From Gonocerus acuteangulatus (taxonomy: Eukaryota; Arthropoda; Insecta; Hemiptera; Coreidae): a DNA stretch of 64,000 bases. The notes under the pieces were generated by a model, which saw only the letters and a list, made by a program, of their open reading frames with translations, did no database searches and was not told where the DNA came from. Below are positions 11,037 to 20,429 of this stretch, piece after piece (positions within the stretch are counted from its first letter, which is position 1; each line of letters starts with the position of its first letter). The DNA is taken from positions 129,428,208 through 129,492,207 of the forward strand of contig OX328132.1 of NCBI GenBank assembly GCA_946811695.1. The letters are read 5' to 3'. The translations under genes and the position numbers were made by a program.

Positions 11037-11817
11037 CTATCTGCCCTATCACTTCTCCCCTCCGCTTCCGTAGTTTCTGCCTCTAAATTCTTTATAAATG
11101 ATTATTTTAACTTACAGACGATGACCGTGAAATATGCTTCAGCAATCCATCAAACAAAAAAAAAAAGAAAGAAAAAAGTAAAACTTCTTTCACACCTTTC
11201 CTTATGAAAATGTTTTGTTACATTACAAGAACCGATATACAAGAGTACCATGTGGCTTATGCCAGTTGGGCTAACAGTAAGAAATTTCACCAAACTAAGT
11301 ATTTAGATTTGAACTAGCCCCCAACAATTGGCCGTGAAATAATTGAGAGAGGAGAGATGATAGAGGATATAGGAGTGAGAGAGACACCTCCATCCTCTCT
11401 CCACACGGGAGGAGGTGTGCAGGCCTAATGTTGCCTCAAGATTGGGCCTCACGCCTCGACATCAAACGCCTCCCGACCGATCAACTACTCCCGACTAATA
11501 TTATTAATTACTTAGAAGGGGGGACAATTTATGAAACTCGATTCAATTAATCCTCGAGGAAAGTGCCTATATGAAGGCCATCAGAGGAGCAGGCACCTCT
11601 CGCCCCAAACCATTATCCTTACTAGGCCAGTCCAAGAGCAATGGCATATTATCACTTAACTTCTCTTCTAATCCTTCGAGAAAATGGTTTACTTTTAATT
11701 TTAATTAACAAAATAATAAGAAAATATGTACCTCGTCATATTTGGAATGGGATCTGAAAACGTAATTCAGTTTTCGAAATATTCGACTGTAACTGTAACA
11801 TATAGTGGGCAGTACCT
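11037..11817. other. Unassigned spacer
   Basis: No repeat array or coding signal recognised. It contains a short A-rich tract (about 11153-11180) and a CCTC/GAGG-rich patch around 11370-11420. Confidence 0.4.
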
Positions 11818-11995
11818 GGATATTAGGTGGTACTCGTATATTAGGTAGTACTGCATATTAGTTAGTGTCCGCATATTAAATAGTACTCGCGTATTAGGTA
11901 ATACCCGAATATTAGGTAGTACCGCATTTAAGGAAGTACTTGTTCATTAGGTAGTACCCGCAAATAAGTTAATCCGCATGTTATATAGTATCCTG
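11818..11995. repeat. Degenerate 17-18-bp minisatellite
   Basis: Short units of the type GTAGTACCCGCATATTAG repeat about ten times with frequent substitutions. It abuts the next array. Confidence 0.75.
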
Positions 11996-11999
11996 ATGT

Positions 12000-12505
12000 A
12001 TTTCGAAAAGCATCCCTAACGTAATTCGAAAAGCATCCCTAATGTGATTCGAAAAGCACTCCTGATATAACTCGAAAAGCACCACTCATATAATTCGAAA
12101 AATATCCCTGAAGTAATTCGAAAAGCACTCCTGATGTAATTAGAAATGTATTCCTGATGTAACTCGAGAAGCATCCCTGATGTAATTCGAAATGCATCCC
12201 TGATGTTATTCAAAAAGCACCACTCATGTAATTCGAAAAGCATCCCTGATGTACTTCGAAAAGACTCCTGATGAAATTCGAAAAGCATCCCTGATGTACT
12301 TCGAAAAGTACCACTCATGTAATTCGAAAAGCATCCCCGATGTACTTCGAAAAGACTCCTGATGAAATTCGAAAAGCATCCCTGATGTACTTCGAAAAGC
12401 ATCCTTGATGTAATTTGAAAAGCATCCCTGATGTACTTCGAAAAGCAACACTCATGTAATTCGAAAAGCATCCTTGATGTACTTCGAAATGCATCCCTGC
12501 TTATA
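12000..12505. repeat. Minisatellite, about 24-bp unit
   Basis: About 21 units of AATTCGAAAAGCATCCCTGA-type sequence with a following TGTA. Because 24 is a multiple of three, a minus-strand frame stays open for about 190 codons and encodes an 8-residue repeat. I regard this as non-coding. Confidence 0.88.
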
Positions 12506-13260
12506 AAGGAGCACTTTAAGTGATAAATAGTTTTATCAGGGATGTTGAGTGTAAGTTGAAGAGGCCGAGATTCTAGCTGAGGGCCATCCATGGTTGAAGA
12601 TGGCTTCGGAAAGACGAGCCCTTCTCAAGGGCAGACTCCCATCACTTCCCTTAATTACCAAAATCTTATTAGCCATCATTTCTAATCATGAAATTAATAC
12701 AAAAAAAGTAGGATTCAGCTGTTGAAATTAGCAGAGGTAGCGGGAAATCTTTCGGAGTGGCAGATTTTTAACTACCATTCGGACGACAAAATGTTTATAA
12801 ATCGATAGCTAAGCCGTCAGATATTAAATCCATTTTGATGTCGAATGATCGAAAATATAAAATCACATCCTAGGCAGATATGATGAGTAAATTCACTCTA
12901 TTAAAACCTCTTGAGCTCGTATTTCACCTGGAATAATGCATCTCCAGAAATACTAAACCAGTGGAAATCTTCATTCTACGGCTTCATCCTAAGAATGGCC
13001 ACGACAACACTGAAATAAATTAGGTGGCCGAACATCAGATTAATAGTATCATCTGTAAAAATTTTGTTGGCACTTGTTAAAGTTATCGAGCTCTTGCCAA
13101 TAGAAGAAGAAGACATTTTTATTTACAAAGTGAATATACAATATGTACATTTAGTTTTATTTTATTAATTACATGTACTCATGATACTTATGATCATAAG
13201 TATTGTTGAATGTTTAGGAAAAATTATAAAAAAAAAAAAACCCAAGCAAAATATGACCTT
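12506..13260. other. Unassigned spacer with possible retroposon tail
   Basis: Mostly unassigned. Around 13090-13250 the minus strand reads like an mRNA-type or LINE 3' end, TGTAAATAAAAATGTCTTC, with an A-rich end at 13235. Weak. Confidence 0.35.
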
Positions 13261-13390
13261 GCCATTAATGTTACAGCGGCTGTAGGAGATTTTGTTGCTG
13301 GTATTTGATGAAGCTATGGAACTACCGCCATTAGTGTTACAGCGCCACGAGGAGATTTTGTTGCTGGTATTTGTTGAATGAAGTTACATC
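13261..13390. repeat. Two tandem copies of a 66-bp unit
   Basis: GCCATTA(A/G)TGTTACAGCG starts at 13261 and 13327, followed in both by GAGATTTTGTTGCTGG. Confidence 0.8.
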
Positions 13391-13454
13391 TCTGCGATCT
13401 AAGCTCCTCTAACGAAGCTGTTAGCTGGTGATCTAACACCTAATTGAGCTGTTT

Positions 13455-14690
13455 CGTGAGCGGAATTTGTTGAAGCATCCTCACACTTGCCTATCACAGC
13501 TCTCTAAAGTCTTCTGTATGCTGCAATTTGTTGAAGCATCCTCACACTTGCCTATCACAGCTCTCTAAAGTCTTCTGTATGCTGCAATTTGTTGAAGCAT
13601 CCTCACACTTGCCTATCACAGCTCTCTAAAGTCTTCTGTATGCTGCAATTTGTTGAAGCATCCTCACACTTGCCTATCACAGCTCTCTAAAGTCTTCTCT
13701 ATGCTGCAATTTGTTGAAGCATCCTCACACTTGCCTATCACAGCTCTCTAAAGTGTTCTGTATGCTGCAATTTGTTGAAGCATCCTCACACTTGCCTATC
13801 ACAGCTCTCTAAAGTCTTCTCTATGCTGCAATTTGTTGAAGCATCCTCACACTTGCCTATCACAGCTCTCTAAAGTCTTCTCTATGCTGCAATTTGTTGA
13901 AGCATCCTCACACTTGCCTATCACAGCTCTCTAAAGTCTTCTCTATGCTGCAATTTGTTGAAGCATCCTCACACTTGCCTATCACAGCTCTCTAAAGTGT
14001 TCTGTATGCTGCAATTTGTTGAAGCATCCTCACACTTGCCTATCACAGCTCTCTAAAGTCTTCTCTATGCTGCAATTTGTTGAAGCATCCTCACACTTGC
14101 CTATCACAGCTCTCTAAAGTCTTCTCTATGCTGCAATTTGTTGAAGCATCCTCACACTTGCCTATCACAGCTCTCTAAAGTCTTCTCTATGCTGCAATTT
14201 GTTGAAGCATCCTCACACTTGCCTATCACAGCTCTCTAAAGTCTTCTCTATGCTGCAATTTGTTGAAGCATCCTCACACTTGCCTATCACAGCTCTCTAA
14301 AGTCTTCTCTATGCTGCAATTTGTTGAAGCATCCTCACACTTGCCTATCACAGCTCTCTAAAGTCTTCTCTATGCTGCAATTTGTTGAAGCATCCTCACA
14401 CTTGCCTATCACAGCTCTCTAAAGTCTTCTCTATGCTGCAATTTGTTGAAGCATCCTCACACTTGCCTATCACAGCTCTCTAAAGTCTTCTCTATGCTGC
14501 AATTTGTTGAAGCATCCTCACACTTGCCTATCACAGCTCTCTAAAGTCTTCTCTATGCTGCAATTTGTTGAAGCATCCTCCCACTTGCCTATCACAGCTC
14601 TCTAAAGTCTTCTCTATGCTGCAATTTGTTGAAGCATCCTCACACTTGCCTATCACAGCTCTCTAAAGTCTTCTCTATGCTGCAATTTCC
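13455..14690. repeat. Minisatellite, 61-bp unit
   Basis: About 20 highly uniform units with period 61 bp (CTGCAATTTG at 13521, then 13582). The first unit is diverged and the rest differ mainly at one position (TTCTGTATG versus TTCTCTATG, with a few GTGTTC). The uniformity suggests recent expansion. Confidence 0.95.
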
Positions 14691-15450
14691 TCAAGCAATA
14701 GTCTTCTCCACACTAGAGATCAGAATAAATCAAAGCAGATCTATTGCTAATTCTAATAAGATGTATAAAATAAACGGACGGACGGGGGGGGGGGGAAATT
14801 CCTGCTATCTGTTTATTGCTGCTGTTTGCTGTATTAAAATCCAACAAAAAATCCCTTTTAGAACATTACTTCTTTTGGCTTTGTGTTCTCTAGACAAGCA
14901 ACGTTATGGCGAAAATGGGATTCGCGAAGACCATAATATAAATTATAACCTCTCCAACGGTTTTCGTTCACTAATGAAGGAAGACATATAGCCGAGCTTG
15001 CTCTTGAGTAATGGTTCTCGCCTAGAGCTGATATTTCACCCTTTCAAACACTCTCATGGGAAGAAGGAATCTTCGCCAAACAACTACACATTAGTTCAGT
15101 GCCTGTTTAAGGCATTAAAGCAACTCGGAGAAAGTCCTTTACAAATTCGTTTTTATTGTAAGGAGGAAGAAATATATCACATTTTATGATTTTCTCTCAC
15201 TACTCCCTTCTCCCTAGATAAAAGTTTATGAACTCAATCCGACCACGAAATTGAGAGTAAAGACTCAAAATATGGAAGTAGTAATGAATATCCAGTTTCA
15301 TGATTCTTATCTCAAAATATTTCTTTCGTTCTCCTTATCTGCAAATGTATATTTATATACATATATGAAATTTCTCAAAACAACTGCAGGTTGTTTATTG
15401 AAATTCATTTTTAATTTTCATAAAAAAAAAATAAATAAAAATGTCTACAT
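14691..15450. other. Unassigned spacer
   Basis: Unassigned AT-rich sequence with a G-run at 14785-14795. Open frames near 14626-14991 and 14998-15189 begin in or beside the array and show no recognisable domain. Confidence 0.4.
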
Positions 15451-15451
15451 T

Positions 15452-15530
15452 TAGAGCGGTTCCTCCCTCCCTCCATGGGGAGGAACCCGCTTATAAGGCT
15501 GACCTCGTAACACAATCCGGAAGTGCCGAC
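15452..15530 (-). repeat. Palindromic family A terminal motif
   Basis: GAGCGGTTCCTCCCTCC and its inverse GGGGAGGAACCCGC flank CCTCCATG, followed by ATAAGGCTGACCTCGT, a degraded form of the ATGAGGTTCACCTCAT palindrome. In this orientation it lies outside the (TA)n tract and family A fragment at 16.0-16.4 kb, with a SINE and other sequence between. Confidence 0.6.
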
Positions 15531-15599
15531 ACGAAAATTTCATGTTTTAGATCCAATAGATCAATAATATAACGGTCGTTAAATGTATATATATATAAA

Positions 15600-15770
15600 T
15601 CAGTCCCGTAACAGGCCACAAGGGCCCAGAGGGGCAGATACTGTAGAGGTATCTGATTCTTGACCATACGGCACACTAGGGAGATAGTGTGGTCAATACT
15701 ATGCTCCGGCCGCCTGATTTTCCCCTTGGCGCTTCGACTAGCTAGAGTCATTAGCACCCAAGGTACCCAT
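15600..15770 (-). mobile_element. Possible LINE or SINE 3' end fragment
   Basis: On the minus strand the segment ends GGCCTGTTACGGGACTG before a TA-rich tail, a form typical of retroposon 3' ends. It has higher GC than its surroundings. Family not identified. Confidence 0.3.
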
Positions 15771-15817
15771 TATTAATTAAATTAATTAAAATTTACCTTA
15801 TACATTGTTGTAAATTC

Positions 15818-16005
15818 GAAATAAATAAATAAAATAAAAATAAAAAAATTAATTAAAGGCTGGGTGAGCCTAGGGACGATCTGGGACCCCAAATCCAACC
15901 CTCGAACGGCAGCACTAGAAGAAAAAATCTTTAGTGCGCGGTCGGGTTTTGAACCTGGTCCTCCAGTTCATTAGTCGAGTGGTCTACCACTGAGCTAACC
16001 TCGCC

Positions 16006-16008
<3 letters not shown>
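15818..16008 (-). mobile_element. tRNA-derived SINE, family S2
   Basis: Minus strand: GGCGAGGTTAGCTCAGTGG (A box TTAGCTCAGTGG), a degenerate B box GGTTCAAAACC, a GC-rich body ending CTCACCCAGCCTTTAATT and a TTTA-type A/T-rich tail (15818-15856). The head, body and tail differ from family S1. No target duplication was established; the 5' end abuts (TA)n. Confidence 0.75.
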
Positions 16009-16072
<64 letters not shown>

Positions 16073-16078
16073 TATATT

Positions 16079-16380
16079 TGTCTGTTCGTGCTCCTGACGA
16101 CTCAAAAATGGTCAGATTTTGATGAAATTTGGTACATAAATCTATCGTATAATTTGAAAGGTGATGTTGGTTAACCAGCAGCATCCATCAACCGGAAGAT
16201 GGTTTTTGGAGCGACATTCGCTGGAAAAAATCGTAACGCTTACGTTTTCGAATTCATATGCTTGCAGGTACTCGTTTTATAGATTTCTTAACGTAGAAAA
16301 GCGAATGAAACCATTAACCAATAAAGTGATATCCGTAACCGTTTATATATATAATATAGCCCTTAAGGTTTTCTAAATAA
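16079..16380 (-). mobile_element. Family A fragment, copy 2
   Basis: On the minus strand it matches the right part of the 41.9-kb copy: GGTTAACCAACATCACC, AAATTTCATCAAAATC, CGTAAGCGTTACGATTTTTT and the AACAGACA edge beside (TA)n (16009-16070). With the palindromic motif at 15.45 kb it forms an inverted copy interrupted by the S2 SINE. Confidence 0.6.
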
Positions 16381-16640
16381 AATCAGCTTAGGTTAAATTG
16401 ACGCTAAGTATTCCGTAATTAAAGAACTATTCAGGAAATGAAGCACCTTCTTACAGAGGTTTTCTTCATTCGGAGTCATGAATATCCAAATCATTGGCGA
16501 ATCAACGATTTGTTTCTGAGCCTTATGCCCAAGGAAGGATAGAAAACCCTTAATTTTTTTTCAGTACACAGGGATATCTTCAATAATGTAAGGTGATTTG
16601 GATATGAGGATGCCGATAGCGTGCGCTGGATCCATCATCA

Positions 16641-17325
16641 ACATCCAGTTACTTGTCAAGTATCTGTAGTGATTAGAAAAGTGATTCAGCGCACGCGCAT
16701 AACTCATTAGCATTTCTATTGGCTATTCCTATGGGCAGTTCTATTGGTTGTTTCTGGTAGTAAAGTAACCTTTAACACTCAAGTCAATCCAACTCGCAAA
16801 AATTAATAGAAGTCTATTAATTTAGCGAGTTGGATTGACTAGAGTTTTGATATCTTCTTGATTGAGCGGGAACGCATAGCACGTATGCACATAATGCGAA
16901 ATAAATATAAAATATAAATATGTTATAAAACCACCGGACAAAAAAGTCGGTGAGGAGGCCCCTAAACTTCACAATTACCATTGATTTTTATAATATAAAC
17001 GTTTTTGTTGATAAATATTGCTTGCTGAAATATATTCTGCTTATTTTCATTTATGCCTAAAAGTATTACTTAGAAATGCAAGTTATCTAACCGTTAGTTA
17101 GAAACCATATTATATAAATATAGTAGTCTAAATAAGTTACTTTTAGTAGTCATTGTAGTGATTCATTGCTATATTAACTTTTCATTAATATATTTATTAA
17201 AAGTTCCTAACCTTAGATAACATGTAAAGGAGGAATAGATAACCTGCAAAAAACCTATAAGGTAATCAGTAAGTACCAAAATCACTGTTTAAAATCAATA
17301 CAGATACTTGAAAGTAACTGGATGT
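16641..17325. mobile_element. Inverted-repeat element, about 685 bp
   Basis: Ends at 16641-16686 and 17281-17325 are inverted copies: both read ACATCCAGTTACTT, then a TCAAGTATCTGTA block and GTGATT, with a few changes. No target duplication was found, so the superfamily is undetermined. No coding capacity. It contains the perfect hairpin at 16782-16840. Confidence 0.5.
16782..16840. repeat. Compact hairpin
   Basis: AGTCAATCCAACTCGC and its exact inverse flank a second palindromic core (ATTAATAGA AG TCTATTAAT). The whole 59 bp can form an almost complete stem-loop. Function unknown. Confidence 0.8.
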
Positions 17326-17752
17326 GGTGTTCGGAAACAGACCCGGAACCTGTAAACGAAACCATAAGGAAGGCAGCGAAACATTCTTTATTACCCACCA
17401 CATTGCGGAACAAGCAAATCCTCAAGCAATGGGAAAGTCTCCGAGAGTTTCAATTTTAAGGTCTATTCTGTTCTGGAGAGGTTTTTGTCACCGGAACAAA
17501 GGTGATAAAGGTAATATTCTTCCTTCTCTGGAGTAAGGGCTGGGCTGAATGTCCTGGGGACAGGATAGAAAGGAGCAGGACACCCTCGTATCGATCCAGG
17601 ATACTCGTCCACAGGACCTCATTTATACCTACTCCGCGCTTTACCCTTTACCTGCCAATTAATTCTATAAACATCCACTAGTACAGGGAAGCCTCGAGAA
17701 GTCGATCAAGGACTTACAAAGAATAAAAATAAAATTATGGATGATATAATTG
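17326..17752. other. Unassigned spacer
   Basis: No recognisable gene or repeat; a 70-codon open frame at 17324-17536 has no recognisable domain. Confidence 0.4.
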
Positions 17753-18006
17753 GACTTAGCTTCATGTAAAGGGGAGAATCAACAGGATACCCACATACTC
17801 TTGGACTTAGCTTCATGTAAAGGGGAGAATCAACAGGATACCCACATACTCTTGGACTTAGCTTCATGTAAAGGGGAGAATCAACAGGATACCCACATAC
17901 TCTTGGACTTAGCTTCATGTAAAGGGGAGAATCAACAGGATACCCACATACTCTTGGACTTAGCTTCATGTAAAGGGGAGAATCAACAGGATACCCACAT
18001 ACTCTC
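17753..18006. repeat. Minisatellite, 51-bp unit, 5 copies
   Basis: Five essentially identical 51-bp units (TTGGACTTAGCTTCATG, GGGGAGAATCAACAGG, ATACCCACATACTC). The period is a multiple of three, so both strands stay open (17-residue peptide repeats). Non-coding in my reading. Confidence 0.95.
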
Positions 18007-18029
18007 CACAAAGCGTATTGACATTTTTA

Positions 18030-18300
18030 ACTTTTTCATCGGCTGGGTACGTGCCACTTTCGTGTCCTGTATGCCAATTTCGTTCTTTAGGGTACGTAAT
18101 GGCACATATATGTCTCGTAACGAAGCCAACGTGCTAAACAGCAGAATCCGCCCACCGGAACATGGTTTTTGGAGCGAGATTCGCGCGAAAAAAATCGTAA
18201 CACTTAGGTATTCGAGTTCATGTGCCTGCAGGTATTCGTTTTAGAGGTTACTTAACGTAGGAAAACGCATCAAACCAATTTTAAAGCGATATCTGTTAAA
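18030..18300 (-). mobile_element. Family A fragment, copy 3
   Basis: On the minus strand it shares AAAACGAATACCTGCAGGC, the GTTACGATTTTTT block, the CGCGCGAATCTCGCTCC block and AACCATGTTCCGGTGG with the 16.1-kb and 42.9-kb copies. It directly follows the 51-bp array. An A-rich tract follows at 18340-18387. Confidence 0.55.
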
Positions 18301-18607
18301 TCAAAGGAGCCTCGAATTTTTCAGAAATAAAAATAATTAATAAAAAAAAAGAAAAAAAAAGAAAAAAAAGAAAAGAAAAAAAAGAAACGGTTCTAAAACA
18401 TCTTCAAGAGAATCCACGAGTTTGGGAAATAAATTTAAAATTATCAGATAAAAACCTGACTTGTAAAGAAGAGTCTATAATGTTTTCTAAGGGTTTGGCG
18501 CACTTTTAAGATTGCTTGGAAAACACGAAACTAAACCTTTCTTTGAAGAAGAGATGAACGATGGGAAAATCTATTCAAGGAAATGTAAGATACATTCATA
18601 CAAAATA

Positions 18608-19213
18608 ATATCGTTAATGCTTCTTTTCCAAGGTAGATATTAAGCAGATATCGTTAATGCTTCTTTTCCAAGGTAGATATTCAAGCAAATATCGTTAATG
18701 CTTCTTTTCCAAGGTAGATATTAAGCAGATATCGTTAATGCTTCTTTTCCAAGGTAGATATTCAAGCAAATATCGTTAATGCTTCTTTTCCAAGGTAGAT
18801 AGATATTCAAGCAAATATCGTTAATGCTTCGTTTCCAAGGTAGATATTCAAGCAAATATCGTTAATGCTTCTTTTCCAAGGTAGATATTCAAGCAAATAT
18901 CGTTAATGCTTCTTTTCCAAGGTAGATATTCAAGCAAATATCGTTAATGCTTCTTTTCCAAGGTAGATATTAAGCAGATATCGTTAATGCTTCTTTTCCA
19001 AGGTAGATATTCAAGCAAATATCGTTAATGCTTCTTTTCCAAGGTAGATAGATATTCAAGCAAATATCGTTAATGCTTCGTTTCCAAGGTAGATATTCAA
19101 GCAAATATCGTTAATGCTTCTTTTCCAAGGTAGATATTCAAGCAAATATCGTTAATGCTTCTTTTCCAAGGTAGATATTCAAGCAAATATCGTTAATGCT
19201 TCTTTTCCAAGGT
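18608..19213. repeat. Minisatellite, about 41-bp unit
   Basis: About 15 units of ATCGTTAATGCTTCTTTTCC and AAGGTAGATATTCAAGCAA. A variant pair (a GATAGATATT insertion followed by TTCGTTTCC) occurs twice about 250 bp apart, indicating block duplication of about six units. Confidence 0.92.
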
Positions 19214-19885
19214 GTGGTATCTCAACAAAACTATATTTTTTTATAAGAAAATGAGCTTTATTTTTGCCGACGTTTTGGCACATCTTTCATTCCAATTTAC
19301 ATCTAGAAAATAATCCGATCAATGACGAAATTGACAAAAATGTAATCCTTCAAGCCGAAATTAATTAATTTTCTGTATTAGCCATCCGAGAAACAGTAAG
19401 TTCTGTCAAGAAACCTGCAAAGTTTACGACGTTACCTAAGTTATTCGAAAACAACATTGGAAAGCGAACTGTTTGTCTAAGACAGCTAGGAAAACCTAAT
19501 TCCATTTCCTCGTTAAACAATTGGTTTGAACGAAGAAATGTGAATGTAGAAATACCATTCCAATATGGAAGACGGATCTACGCGAAAATTTGTCCATGCA
19601 AAAGAAATTACATAAACTACCAAAGTATGGAACCGGTATGAATGTAGGATACAGAAATATGATTCCTAATCAGATCCAGATAGCTGTTGAAGTGATGAAA
19701 AGCCAAGGAATGGATAGGAATCGGCTAAGAGAAAACGGCAGATTTTTCTGAAAATAAGAGATGGCTAAATAGGAAACACGTGGAATTTCAATGAATTAGG
19801 TACTAGAGAGACGAGAGAGAAACCTTGGAGAGATGGGAGTTGAAATGAAGTAAGGTAATGGAAAGGCCTTTTATTTAGGGTATTG

Positions 19886-19888
<3 letters not shown>
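19214..19888. other. Unassigned spacer with degenerate PLE-terminus motif
   Basis: Near 19265-19292 the minus strand reads GATGTGCCAAAACGTCGGC, resembling the 3' half of the hammerhead-like PLE motif seen at 34.3 kb. The rest is unassigned. Confidence 0.35.
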
Positions 19889-19920
<32 letters not shown>

Positions 19921-19985
19921 CTTTAAGGCGTGTCAACCTTAGGGTCATGAACGCCATCGAATGAAACTTTCATTATATGTGGAGG
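19889..19985 (-). mobile_element. Truncated retroposon tail related to SINE S1
   Basis: A poly-T run (19890-19920), then AAGGCGTGTCAACC and CATGAACGCC, which align with the S1 3' end ACGGCGCATCGACAAATC and CATTAGCGCC. It is probably a 5'-truncated retroposon of a related subfamily, or its partner LINE tail. Confidence 0.45.
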
Positions 19986-20171
19986 TGAAATTTTTCCCTC
20001 ATTTCTTTTGAATTTAATAATTTATTGAGTCAGCTTTTGGTTTTTATTGAATTACTTATCATTGTCATTATTTATCATTGATCCTGGCATTTTTTCCTTA
20101 CTTATATTACTTACAGTATATTTTCCATGCAATATTTATTTTCGTTTCTGTACACAGAACAAATGTAAATA

Positions 20172-20300
20172 AACGCACTCACACACAAGCGGGCACACAC
20201 ACAGACATATGCACTCACCCATACACATATACCAACCCATATCCATGCAACCTCACTCACATATTCTCTAACACAGACAGTACACACACACACACACACA

Positions 20301-20332
<32 letters not shown>

Positions 20333-20350
20333 CACACGCACGCACGCACG

Positions 20351-20381
<31 letters not shown>

Positions 20382-20420
20382 ACACACACACACACAGACA
20401 CACACACACACACACACACT
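20172..20420. repeat. (CA)n / (CGCA)n microsatellite
   Basis: A long ACAC tract with an ACGC-rich middle (about 20300-20350). It sits immediately beyond the 3' end of the LINE and may have grown from its tail. Confidence 0.93.
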
Positions 20421-20429
20421 ATCCTGCTT

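Noticed and set aside
12016..12591. 191-codon minus-strand frame encoding an 8-residue repeat
   Set aside because: It follows a 24-bp minisatellite; period divisible by three keeps the frame open. No start context, domain or unique flank supports a protein.
13455..14690. CRISPR array
   Set aside because: Units are contiguous and identical throughout with no variable spacers, and the surroundings are eukaryotic transposons; it is a minisatellite.
14626..14991. 121-codon plus-strand frame with a G-rich stretch
   Set aside because: Starts inside the 61-bp array and crosses a G homopolymer; no domain.
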